Below are positions 21,191 to 27,576 of a stretch of DNA of 27,576 nucleotides, piece after piece. How positions within the stretch are numbered: the first letter of the stretch is position 1; each line of letters opens with the position of its first letter. The notes under the pieces were generated by a model. That model was not told the origin of the DNA, searched no databases, and saw nothing but the letters and a program-made list of their open reading frames with translations. The position numbers and the translations under genes were made by a program. Origin of the DNA: Candidatus Nomurabacteria bacterium (GTDB lineage Bacteria > Patescibacteriota > Minisyncoccia > Phycocordibacterales > UBA1006); the NCBI GenBank assembly GCA_029882015.1, contig JAOULM010000004.1:1-27576 (forward strand), read 5' to 3'.

Positions 21191-21709
21191 ATGCATTTAT
21201 TTAAATTATTGAATGAATTTTTTACCATAACAAAAATGTTTATTGATGGTGAAACTTTATCTCGAGAAGGGAAAACTCTCTCAGCCCAGTGTAACGTTAG
21301 CAGATTAAAAGTTGGCATTAATCTAAAAGTTAAAGGTGTTCCTCAGGAATACATGAAAATTATCCTTGGGCGAGTTGCCCTGGAGCTATTGATATCTCTT
21401 GTTAAAGAAAAAAAATCCACAGTTAAATTCGTTGATGAAATAGGGCTCAGAGATATCATCACCGAACAGCGTGGATATATACCCACAAACAGTCTCTTGT
21501 CTGTACCGTTTCTCGATAGAGATTTTGAGCTATCAGTAACATTTCTGACAACACCATGTGCAAGAGTTTTATCAAAGAAACAAGGTGTACGCGTCCCGTT
21601 TAGCTATAGATATAAACAAAATGGCATAGAAAAAGGTGGCAAGTTTTATCTGGCCGTTGGGTATACAAAATGGAAACTTGGAAAAATCAAATTTTTTGAG
21701 AAAAAATAA
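21191..21709 (+). CDS. Unknown 172-aa protein
   Basis: No family recognised. The product (MHLFKLLNEFFTITKMFIDG...) is basic and mixed alpha/beta with no clear membrane segment; a hydrophobic stretch (IILGRVALELLISLV) lies near residues 57-71. The sequence FLTTPCARVLSKKQGVRVPF stands in the second half. It lies 62 bases after truB and ends in a terminator, so it may share the truB transcript. The ATG at 21191 is preceded by another out-of-frame ATG at 21187. Confidence 0.65.
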   Translation: MHLFKLLNEFFTITKMFIDGETLSREGKTLSAQCNVSRLKVGINLKVKGVPQEYMKIILGRVALELLISLVKEKKSTVKFVDEIGLRDIITEQRGYIPTNSLLSVPFLDRDFELSVTFLTTPCARVLSKKQGVRVPFSYRYKQNGIEKGGKFYLAVGYTKWKLGKIKFFEKK

Positions 21710-21734
21710 AACCTGCAATTTGCAGGTTTTTTTA
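21707..21734 (+). terminator. Intrinsic terminator after the 172-aa gene
   Basis: 10-bp perfect stem AAAACCTGCA-ATT-TGCAGGTTTT followed by more T. The A-run arm may also serve the convergent DsbB-like gene. Confidence 0.88.
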
Positions 21735-21754
21735 TTTTGATTCAAGTTATCTGT

Positions 21755-22273
21755 TTATTTCGTTCGCCACATTAATATGATAATTAATAGGCCGGTCGTC
21801 AATGCCATCATAGGTATGGTGATATATCCAAAATGAAATGAATAGTTTGCGGAACATGATACCGCGTCGGCACCACAATCACTAACAGCTTGCGATACTT
21901 GCAAAATATAATGACGCAGACTGATGATAACCCCAATGCTTGCCATGGTTATAATAGAAAATTTCAGAGATTTTCCTAGTCCCTTGAACCATGCGAAACC
22001 AAGCAAAATCACTTGTGGAAAAATCATTATACGCTGGAACCAGCATAATCGACATGGGGTAAATCCAATGACTTCGGAATATGTCAGGCTGATTATTGTG
22101 GCAACGATTGCAACAATAAACGCAAATAACGATCCACGGTTTGCAATAAATTGACCTGTCTTGCTTTTGCGTAAATTGGGTACAAATCCAATTATTAATA
22201 ATACAACAATCAACACCTGTCCGATGATTGTTCCTATACTTGCTCCTGTTGATACAACGGTAACTAAGGCCAT
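21755..22273 (-). CDS. DsbB/BdbC-type disulfide-forming membrane protein
   Basis: Quinone-linked membrane oxidase that recharges a DsbA-type thiol oxidase. The signature PCRLCWFQR (Cys74, Cys77) is followed by a second outer pair, Cys133 and Cys140, in SDCGADAVSCSANYSFHFGY, as in the BdbC branch. The 172-aa protein has an extra N-terminal membrane segment (about 13-31) before the usual four. It lies 4 bases after a thioredoxin-like gene, its likely partner, at the end of a four-gene minus-strand operon. Confidence 0.92.
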   Translation of the reverse strand: MALVTVVSTGASIGTIIGQVLIVVLLIIGFVPNLRKSKTGQFIANRGSLFAFIVAIVATIISLTYSEVIGFTPCRLCWFQRIMIFPQVILLGFAWFKGLGKSLKFSIITMASIGVIISLRHYILQVSQAVSDCGADAVSCSANYSFHFGYITIPMMALTTGLLIIILMWRTK

Positions 22274-22277
22274 AAAA

Positions 22278-22757
22278 TTATTCTGTGGTTATTTCTATTA
22301 TCATTTCTTCGACGTTTTCGGGGTTATCTAAATTTGGTGCCGGCACCTCGCTGGTTACAGCCGGACTACTGTTGATTAATTCTCCTGTGAAGCCTGTTCG
22401 TTCTGACAAAAAATCTATTGAAAGAGAACCTGAAATACGTTCACCATCTGGAAATTCCCAGGTAGGATAGCTTTCTATTTCTGCATCAATACAGACCTGA
22501 GTTTGACCTTGTTTGTTTGGTTTTGAGCATTCAATATATGGTAATAATCGTGTGCTACGACCAAATAGTGCTTTTTGTTGTTGGCAGACTGGACACCAGT
22601 ATGCTCCATAGAAAATAGTCCCAGTGTCTGTTATGTGTTGCGCCAGTGCATCGTTGGGTGATACTTTTTCATCACCGCCTTTGATTGAAAAAATAATTCC
22701 TATTACTATTACGACCAATGCTATTAGAAAAATTGTAGTTTTTGTATTGTTTTTCAT
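22278..22757 (-). CDS. Membrane-anchored thioredoxin-like protein
   Basis: 159 aa with one N-terminal membrane anchor (about 7-25) and an outward thioredoxin-like domain. The active site is GAYWCPVCQQQKALFG (Cys55, Cys58), with a second pair Cys77 (YIECS) and Cys89 (QVCID) and the cis-Pro segment ESYPTW at about 95-100. This pattern, including the extra cysteines, resembles the thioredoxin domain fused to VKOR proteins. Here it is a separate protein next to a DsbB-like oxidase. A Pro/Glu-rich tail follows the domain. Confidence 0.9.
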   Translation of the reverse strand: MKNNTKTTIFLIALVVIVIGIIFSIKGGDEKVSPNDALAQHITDTGTIFYGAYWCPVCQQQKALFGRSTRLLPYIECSKPNKQGQTQVCIDAEIESYPTWEFPDGERISGSLSIDFLSERTGFTGELINSSPAVTSEVPAPNLDNPENVEEMIIEITTE

Positions 22758-22783
22758 AAAAATTTACATTCCTGGGTTATTTA

Positions 22784-23515
22784 TTAATGTTCCGTATCTC
22801 CGCGCAATTCTTTGTCGAGTTTTTTCAGATGAGCTTCGACTATGACTTCTTCATTTTTTTCTTTTACCTCGCCTGCAGCACGATTGAATTGCGATAACGA
22901 GAATACAACCATGCTACCCACTGTGATACCGATAAAGTTTAACACAAATATTCCTGCCCAAAAACCTGTATGTTCCCATTCTAATCTAGCGATATTCATA
23001 CCAATAAGAGACAGAGGTGGAACCAAAGATACAGCAATGGCAACCCCTGGCAGAGTTTCGGATACTTCTTTGCGTACCCATGCAAACGTCGCAGCAACAC
23101 CAGATACCAGGGCAATTATAAAATACAGTAAAGCTGTAGATAATGTGTTGGCAAGCACGGTTGGAATAGGGGCAGAATTAAATATTACAGCCATAATAAC
23201 AGCCCCTAGAATAACAAAGGTTGCTGATTGCAGAACTAATAATATTGTTCTCTTTATCAATAAAATATCTCCAACCGATACACCCAGTGCGATAACCAAT
23301 AACGGAGTTAACATGGGTGTAACCAGCATCCCACCAATAACAATTGGTTGGTTTCCCAGCAGTAATCCTCCTGTGATAATAATTGACGACAATGCTAACA
23401 GCGCCCAAAATGTTTGATTTGGTTTGCTTTTTTCGATTAAAACATCAATTGTCTTGTATTTGTCATGTTGGCTAACATTTAATAGATCGTCTTTTTTGTT
23501 TGGGTTAGTTGTCAT
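22784..23515 (-). CDS. DUF389 family membrane protein
   Basis: The 243-aa product shows the family's blocks: LLALSSIIITGGLLLGNQPI, VIGGMLVTPMLTPLLVIALG, VSGVAATFAWVRKEVSETLP, GVAIAVSLVPPLSLIGMNIA and FVLNFIGITVGSMVVFSL. About six membrane segments, then a charged C-terminal tail rich in Glu/Lys. The function of DUF389 is not known. I use the ATG at 23515; an extension to 23554 would overlap the upstream gene. It lies 7 bases downstream of the CAAC membrane protein gene and 26 bases upstream of the thioredoxin-like gene. Confidence 0.9.
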   Translation of the reverse strand: MTTNPNKKDDLLNVSQHDKYKTIDVLIEKSKPNQTFWALLALSSIIITGGLLLGNQPIVIGGMLVTPMLTPLLVIALGVSVGDILLIKRTILLVLQSATFVILGAVIMAVIFNSAPIPTVLANTLSTALLYFIIALVSGVAATFAWVRKEVSETLPGVAIAVSLVPPLSLIGMNIARLEWEHTGFWAGIFVLNFIGITVGSMVVFSLSQFNRAAGEVKEKNEEVIVEAHLKKLDKELRGDTEH

Positions 23516-23522
23516 ATGACAG

Positions 23523-24059
23523 TTATAATACCACGTCTGTGTCTGTGGTGTCACATACTAGCGGTTGGTTGTTTTTCTTTATTAGCCAAATAGTAGATAT
23601 GGCTATTATAACAATAGACAATAGCAGAAATTCTGCTCCATGTAGTGGCAGAGAAGAAAGCAATATTCCTCCTGTTGTTCCAAATATGCTGGTTATCACA
23701 ACTGACCCACATGCGGCACATCCCATTCCCAAAATACCAGATGTAAAACCGGCAACCCCATGAGTTGATCCAGCAAGTGCCGTGCTAGACGTTCTACGTT
23801 TTTTAATATAATTTACAAGTATTGCAATTTGTACCCCCAATAAAATAGAAATTATGATTGTTAATATATAATTCAATGTTGTTACATTTCCACTGGGCAC
23901 CATAAAGGTAATAAATAATTTTATTTTCTCAAATCCACGAAATACTCCGCTAGATAGCAGGCTGCGCAGTGCAGAGAAATTAGAGATGGCTAGCGAAAAA
24001 ACAAATACAAAAACCGCAGTTAATATACCCGTAGTAATTAGAGTAATTTTTTTAGTCAT
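23523..24059 (-). CDS. Membrane protein with an intramembrane CAAC motif, unknown
   Basis: 178 aa, about four membrane segments (near 6-26, 62-84, 104-128 and 140-162). The fourth quarter holds HGVAGFTSGILGMGCAACGS (Cys114 and Cys117) followed by SIFGTTGGILLSSLPLHGAE. A CxxC pair flanked by glycines in a membrane helix could be a redox or metal site. I do not recognise a named family. It is the first gene of the operon that continues to DUF389, thioredoxin-like and DsbB-like proteins, so a redox role is plausible but inferred. An extended -10 box lies 7 bases before the ATG. Confidence 0.8.
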   Translation of the reverse strand: MTKKITLITTGILTAVFVFVFSLAISNFSALRSLLSSGVFRGFEKIKLFITFMVPSGNVTTLNYILTIIISILLGVQIAILVNYIKKRRTSSTALAGSTHGVAGFTSGILGMGCAACGSVVITSIFGTTGGILLSSLPLHGAEFLLLSIVIIAISTIWLIKKNNQPLVCDTTDTDVVL

Positions 24060-24066
24060 AAGGATT

Positions 24067-24072
24067 ATTTTA
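24067..24072 (-). promoter_or_regulatory. Extended -10 of the disulfide operon, leaderless
   Basis: Minus strand TGT-TAAAAT ending 7 bases before the ATG at 24059. No clear -35. Confidence 0.45.
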
Positions 24073-24091
24073 ACATAAGAGTTTTATTATC

Positions 24092-24279
24092 ATTACTTTT
24101 TGCCTCCACAAAAAGTAATACAAAAATGGACGACCACGTCTCGCTCTCTCATTATTTCAAAACCTCCACCTCGCTATTTTCCAGGGGGCGCTACGCTGGC
24201 CTGGCTGAAAAATTCCTGCGGGACCACTCGGTTACAGTTTGAAATAATGGTTCGCTCGCCAAGGTCGGAAGGACGCGTA
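24092..24279 (+). repeat. Large structured repeat, copy R2
   Basis: About 188 nt, related to 10684-10865. Hairpin I: ATTACTTTTTG-N6-CAAAAAGTAAT (11 bp perfect). Outer stem II: CATTATTTCAAAAC (24150-24163) with GTTTGAAATAATG (24237-24249). Inner stem III: ATTTTCCAGG (24176-24185) with CCTGG.CTGAAAAAT (24200-24213). Stem II differs in sequence from R1 but still pairs. The end is GCCAAGGTCGGAAG. A plus-strand open frame across it is just the repeat read as protein. Confidence 0.75.
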
Positions 24280-24296
24280 AGACCTAGAGGTAAATG

Positions 24297-24322
24297 CAAA
24301 AACTTCCTTACGGAAGTTTTTG
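24297..24322. terminator. Intrinsic terminator of the DsbA-like gene
   Basis: 11-bp perfect stem CAAAAACTTCC-TTAC-GGAAGTTTTTG, able to act on either strand. It lies 28 bases past the stop of the minus-strand gene at 24350. Confidence 0.85.
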
Positions 24323-24349
24323 TTGATATTTGTCTTATGACTGCCATCT

Positions 24350-25039
24350 TTACAAAACTTGTTCCAGTAATTGTTCGATTGATTCTATTGGAACGGCTCC
24401 GCTTTGGGATAATATTTCTCCGTCTGGCAAAATTACAAATGTGTGTGGGGTCCCTTTGACGCCGGCTTTTGCTCCACCCGCTATGTCTTTTTGAACTCGG
24501 TCTGACATATCATCATTATCCAAACATGCTGTAAATTTGTCCGCATCATATCCCATATCTGCAACCAACGCTGGCAATCTGTCTAAATCGCTAGAATTTT
24601 TTGAGTCTCCAAATTCAAACATGTCATCTAACAGTGCCCAAAATGCATCATCACCACCTTGCAGTGCAATACACTCGGCTGCCTCGGCTTTTTTGGTTGC
24701 TCTTGGGTGCAGGCTAGGTATTGGGAAATGTCGATACACCCAAGCAACATCATCATATTTTTCTACTATTTCTCCTAGTACTGGATGGAACTGCTTACAA
24801 AAAGGACAATCAATATCTGAATATTCAATAAAGGTGACTTTTGCTTTTTTCTCGCTAGCTCCCATGCGGTGGTCATTTTTTGTTACAGGTTCTACAATTT
24901 TTGATAAATCAGTTTCTGATCCAGAATTATTGTTTTTTACCAAAGATGGTATCAAAATACTGGCTCCAATAATTATTCCAATAATTATTATCGCTTGTCC
25001 AGGGGTAACAGTTTTCCATTTTTGCATTAATGTAGTCAT
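24350..25039 (-). CDS. DsbA-family thiol-disulfide oxidoreductase, membrane-anchored
   Basis: 229 aa: N-terminal membrane anchor (about 15-33), then a thioredoxin fold with a helical insertion. The active site is IEYSDIDCPFCKQFHPVL (Cys78, Cys81) and the cis-Pro loop is GVKGTPHTFVILPDG. CPFC with a preceding SDxxC fits the DsbA-like group of Gram-positives and Patescibacteria. It would introduce disulfides into exported proteins and be reoxidised by the DsbB-like protein encoded at 21755. I use the ATG at 25039; an extension to 25093 and an internal ATG at 25027 are also in frame. It is divergent from the first Cys-motif secreted protein gene. Confidence 0.93.
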   Translation of the reverse strand: MTTLMQKWKTVTPGQAIIIIGIIIGASILIPSLVKNNNSGSETDLSKIVEPVTKNDHRMGASEKKAKVTFIEYSDIDCPFCKQFHPVLGEIVEKYDDVAWVYRHFPIPSLHPRATKKAEAAECIALQGGDDAFWALLDDMFEFGDSKNSSDLDRLPALVADMGYDADKFTACLDNDDMSDRVQKDIAGGAKAGVKGTPHTFVILPDGEILSQSGAVPIESIEQLLEQVL

Positions 25040-25125
25040 GAAATTTATTTGATGGTTATTTAAATAATATCTTTCCACAGGTGGATATTTCATGGGTGTG
25101 AAATAATAAGGGTATCATACCATGT

Positions 25126-25155
25126 TTGTATGGGTGTCGTTATTAACATTATTAT
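25126..25155 (+). promoter_or_regulatory. Possible promoter of the first secreted Cys-motif gene
   Basis: TTGTAT at 25126-25131, 18-bp spacer, TATTAT at 25150-25155, 12 bases before the ATG. Upstream lies a GGTATCATACC near-palindrome (25111-25121) that may matter for the divergent dsbA-like gene. Confidence 0.35.
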
Positions 25156-25167
25156 AAATCATTTATT

Positions 25168-26337
25168 ATGAAACAATCACAATTCTCGGTTCTAGCATTG
25201 GCGGCTATCGCAATCATTACAGGGTCAATCGCCATTGGTGTCGGAGCAGGTTCTGGTGGGCAGGCACAAATATTCTCGTCTTTTAGAAGTTTGTTTCAGG
25301 CAGACACAGCACAGATTCAGCCAATAAATACAATCAGTACTTTCGATACATTTGTTGGGTCAGATAGTACAGACCCAACGGATCCAGGTGTTGAGTTTGG
25401 TTCTGCGGTGGTAAATGATTCACGTGATATATCAGACGATATTATCGGACTTACAACAATAGAGTCATCAGGGGCAGATAACTGTGTGTGGTTATTTTCT
25501 TATTGTTCAGAAAATGATGGAGAGTTTTCTCCAGGGCCATATGATGTAACTTGTTCATGTGGCGGATTATCTGGTGTAGTAACAAAAAATGATGCATTAG
25601 CTGCTGGTGTTGATATAAATATTTCAACAGACCCAATAGACTCAAGAATTGAATTTACTTCTAGGGCAGAAACACAACTATTTCCAAACATCCAACAAAC
25701 AATTTCAAACAACGAAGCCCTATACCGCGGGGTACGCGACATAGATGCTGTAAAAGAATTGCAACAAGAGCTGTCGGATGTTGGAATTTATGACGGTCGT
25801 ATAAATGGACTATTTGGACGCCTAACAAGAAAAGCTGTCGAAGAATTCCAATCTGCTAACGGGATTGTTGCAGATGGTATTGCTGGCTCAGAAACATTAA
25901 GGCGATTGGGTGGACAATACGGTGCGCCAACATTGACGAGCGGTGTTCGATCTATAGCCAGTCTTCAAAATGAAACACTTTACAAATTCTTTTATCCAGC
26001 AAACTGGCGAGTTGTCCAGATGTTTTATAATTCAGCAGCTCAGGGAGAGCAAGGTAATTTCGGAGGATTAGTTGGGTTACGTGTCGAACCAGTTAATGCT
26101 GTCAACGGTAATTACATTACGATTGGAGGAGAACCTCAGACAAGCTGTGCACCATATCTTGGAGGTAATGGATTCTGTTTGGTTGGAGATTTATCTCAAA
26201 CATATAATTTGGCACAATATAATATCGGAGATACTATCCCTTATGAAGGAATGCCATTTATTTTCGGTCCAGGAATGACACCAAACACTTTATCAACAGG
26301 AAACCAAATTTATCAAAGTATATTACAGTGGAATTAA
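25168..26337 (+). CDS. Secreted Cys-motif protein with a peptidoglycan-binding domain (paralog 1)
   Basis: 389 aa. Signal/membrane segment at about 7-29, then a low-complexity Asp/Thr linker. A Cys motif at about 97-140 follows: IESSGADNCVWLFSYC, then DVTCSCGGLSGVVTK, with Cys106, Cys113, Cys129 and Cys131. A PG_binding_1-type domain at about 191-247 contains AVKELQQELSDVGIYDGRIN, GLFGRLTRKAVEEFQ and GIVADGIAG. A unique C-terminal domain (about 258-389) has one more Cys pair (327, 337). The domain order predicts an exported, wall-bound protein. I do not recognise the Cys motif or the C-terminal domain. The following gene is a paralog, and disulfide-forming enzymes lie just to the left. Confidence 0.85.
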   Translation: MKQSQFSVLALAAIAIITGSIAIGVGAGSGGQAQIFSSFRSLFQADTAQIQPINTISTFDTFVGSDSTDPTDPGVEFGSAVVNDSRDISDDIIGLTTIESSGADNCVWLFSYCSENDGEFSPGPYDVTCSCGGLSGVVTKNDALAAGVDINISTDPIDSRIEFTSRAETQLFPNIQQTISNNEALYRGVRDIDAVKELQQELSDVGIYDGRINGLFGRLTRKAVEEFQSANGIVADGIAGSETLRRLGGQYGAPTLTSGVRSIASLQNETLYKFFYPANWRVVQMFYNSAAQGEQGNFGGLVGLRVEPVNAVNGNYITIGGEPQTSCAPYLGGNGFCLVGDLSQTYNLAQYNIGDTIPYEGMPFIFGPGMTPNTLSTGNQIYQSILQWN

Positions 26338-26390
26338 TTACTGTGGAAACAAAAAAACCGCCTAGGCGGTTTTTTTGTTTCCACAGTAAT
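26337..26390. terminator. 54-bp perfect palindrome containing a terminator
   Basis: Two 27-base arms with no mismatch and no spacer. The centre AAACCGCC-TAGGCGGTTT followed by T-runs works as an intrinsic terminator. The outer arms (ATTACTGTGGAAAC...) extend it far beyond normal need. It overlaps the stop codon of the first paralog. Confidence 0.9.
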
Positions 26391-26414
26391 ATTGACGGTC
26401 AGTCAAAGAATCAT

Positions 26415-26423
26415 TGCTATACT
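26415..26423 (+). promoter_or_regulatory. Extended -10 promoter of paralog 2
   Basis: TGC-TATACT at 26415-26423. A TTGACG at 26392-26397 is 20 bp upstream, longer than ideal. The predicted start near 26430 leaves a leader of about 40 nt. Confidence 0.5.
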
Positions 26424-26469
26424 GTGTGTAGTTATAGTTTAATTTTTATCAGTCTCTTTTTTATTTTAT

Positions 26470-27576
26470 ATGAAACATTCTAAATTCGCACTATTGTTTT
26501 TACTGACCTTGGTCATTATTGGGGCAGCTATTGGTATTAGCACCGGAGGATTCGAGAATACTGATCAACAAGCACAATTTTTTTCTATTTTTGGGAATGA
26601 CACAAATAAAAATGCAGGAGACACATCATCAGGGGTTACACCGTTCAGTGATTTATTTGGGGGAAATAATAAAAATGAATCCCAAACAATTGCCACTAAT
26701 AAAAGTGGTCTTGGGGAACCAGATATAATAGGCTTTACAAGAATCGAATCCTCAGGAGCTGATAATTGTATTTGGTTGTTTAGTTATTGTCCAAAAAATG
26801 GTGGGACTTTTACAAAAGGTGAACATGATGTTACATGTTCGTGTGATGGGCTTAGTTCGGGAATTGTGACAAAAGATGAGATATCAAACGCTATTTCTGA
26901 TGCTGGAGCTGGTAAAGATACAAACACCATGTTTGTTTCTGGTCCAAAACAAATCGACACCTCGACCATTGTAGGATTGATAGCGTCGGGTGGAAACCTG
27001 AGTCGTGGAGTTCGTAATCAATCAGCTGTTCGCGAGCTACAACAAACATTGACTGATCTGGAGTTTTATAACGCCAGGATTAATGGATTGTTTGGTCGTC
27101 GCACTAAACTATCAGTCGAGGATTTTCAAACTACATATGGCTTGATGGCTGATGGTATCGCGGGTCCACAGACTTTGACTCGTTTGATGCAGGTGTCTGG
27201 TGGCATAGCTCCGACTTTTACTTCGTTTGTTTCTGGTAAATATGGACGACTGGGAGATGTAACAGATGAACCATTAAAAGGAGAAATGATAGTTCGATAT
27301 ATGGGTGGCGGCAGATGTATTGCGTTTTTCTATGATGACGACGGTAATTTTACAGGATCACGAGGTGGTAGAACACGATTTGGCGGCGACGGAAAACAGT
27401 CGTGTGAATTATCTGTAAAATTCTCGGGTGGATTATTAAATGCATCAATTTTGGCAGATGATTCAGAGAGTCAAATTGATATTTCTGATATTCAGATTTC
27501 GGCAAACAATCCCGCAACCGCTGCATTTATAGAAGACATTAAATTCATTTTTGGTTCATTCGAACTTGCTCCAAAA
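26470..27576 (+). CDS. Secreted Cys-motif protein with a peptidoglycan-binding domain (paralog 2), 3' end cut
   Basis: Open from the ATG at 26470 to the window edge (369 codons, no stop). Same layout as the gene before it: signal/membrane segment (about 5-24), Asn/Asp/Thr linker and a Cys motif with identical spacing, IESSGADNCIWLFSYC then DVTCSCDGLSSG (Cys100, 107, 123, 125). A PG_binding_1 domain follows at about 183-240 (AVRELQQTLTDLEFYNARIN, GLFGRRTKLSVEDFQ). From about residue 250 the C-terminal region differs entirely from paralog 1 (KYGRLGDV..., Gly-rich RYMGGGRCIAFFYDDDGNF) and has its own Cys pair (283, 312). This suggests a conserved anchor with exchangeable C-terminal domains. Confidence 0.85.
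   Translation, partial: MKHSKFALLFLLTLVIIGAAIGISTGGFENTDQQAQFFSIFGNDTNKNAGDTSSGVTPFSDLFGGNNKNESQTIATNKSGLGEPDIIGFTRIESSGADNCIWLFSYCPKNGGTFTKGEHDVTCSCDGLSSGIVTKDEISNAISDAGAGKDTNTMFVSGPKQIDTSTIVGLIASGGNLSRGVRNQSAVRELQQTLTDLEFYNARINGLFGRRTKLSVEDFQTTYGLMADGIAGPQTLTRLMQVSGGIAPTFTSFVSGKYGRLGDVTDEPLKGEMIVRYMGGGRCIAFFYDDDGNFTGSRGGRTRFGGDGKQSCELSVKFSGGLLNASILADDSESQIDISDIQISANNPATAAFIEDIKFIFGSFELAPK

Noticed and set aside
24100..24459. 119-codon plus-strand frame over repeat R2 and the end of the DsbA-like gene
   Set aside because: It translates the structured repeat and the antisense of a confident gene; the similar peptide near R1 reflects repeat similarity, not a protein family.
1..27576. Alternative genetic code with UGA read as Gly or Trp
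   Set aside because: No in-frame TGA is required in any of the conserved genes, all of which are full length with standard decoding; only avoidance of TGA as stop is supported.
1..27576. CRISPR arrays, prophage genes, transposase genes
   Set aside because: No regularly spaced direct repeats and no recognisable phage or transposase protein; only non-coding repeats were found.

Overview
The window looks like a chromosomal segment from a streamlined, rather AT-rich bacterium. My best guess is Patescibacteria (Candidate Phyla Radiation), Parcubacteria-like. The hints are short housekeeping proteins, small secreted proteins joined to peptidoglycan-binding domains, a near absence of Shine-Dalgarno sequences, several apparently leaderless mRNAs and a rearranged ribosomal-protein cluster. 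Taxonomy is inferred from gene style only. All 36 complete protein genes end in TAA (31) or TAG (5) and none in TGA. No frame needs TGA as a sense codon.

Layout. 1-3713: start of fmt and complete def (minus), an unknown 161-aa gene (plus), lepB-hisS (minus) and a DUF192 gene (plus). 3961-7817: nrdA-nrdB, a class I ribonucleotide reductase whose small subunit has Phe at the radical-Tyr position and Glu at the first metal ligand, as in Chlamydia class Ic Mn/Fe enzymes. 7895-8505: a 49-aa minus-strand gene divergent from RNase P RNA. 8508-18096: translation block tuf-rpsJ, then a 1.15-kb gap holding repeats, a structured RNA region and a 36-aa gene, then rplC-rplD-rplW-rplB, a terminator and new promoters, then rpsS-rplV-rpsC-rplP-rpmC-rpsQ-rplN-rplX-rplE and a terminator. 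The usual S10/spc order is kept but cut into separate transcription units, and rpsN does not follow rplE. 18099-21709: small membrane or unknown genes, a secreted lysozyme-like protein with a strongly structured leader, and truB. 21755-25039: a minus-strand envelope disulfide cluster (DsbB-like, thioredoxin-like, DUF389, a membrane protein with an intramembrane CAAC motif, and a DsbA-like protein). 25168-27576: two tandem paralogous secreted proteins, the second cut by the window end. They share a Cys motif and a peptidoglycan-binding domain but have unrelated C-termini.

How it fits together. The translation genes form the core. The right-hand third looks like an envelope module: DsbA/DsbB/thioredoxin-like enzymes would form disulfides in exported proteins, and the obvious nearby clients are the two Cys-motif proteins.

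Non-coding structure is rich. There are two copies of a roughly 185-nt multi-hairpin repeat whose stems covary, four copies of a 29-34-nt palindromic element, a 54-bp perfect palindrome around a terminator, a 30-bp near-perfect palindrome before the rplC promoter, and 5'-terminal hairpins with U-runs at the tuf and lysozyme-like transcript starts.
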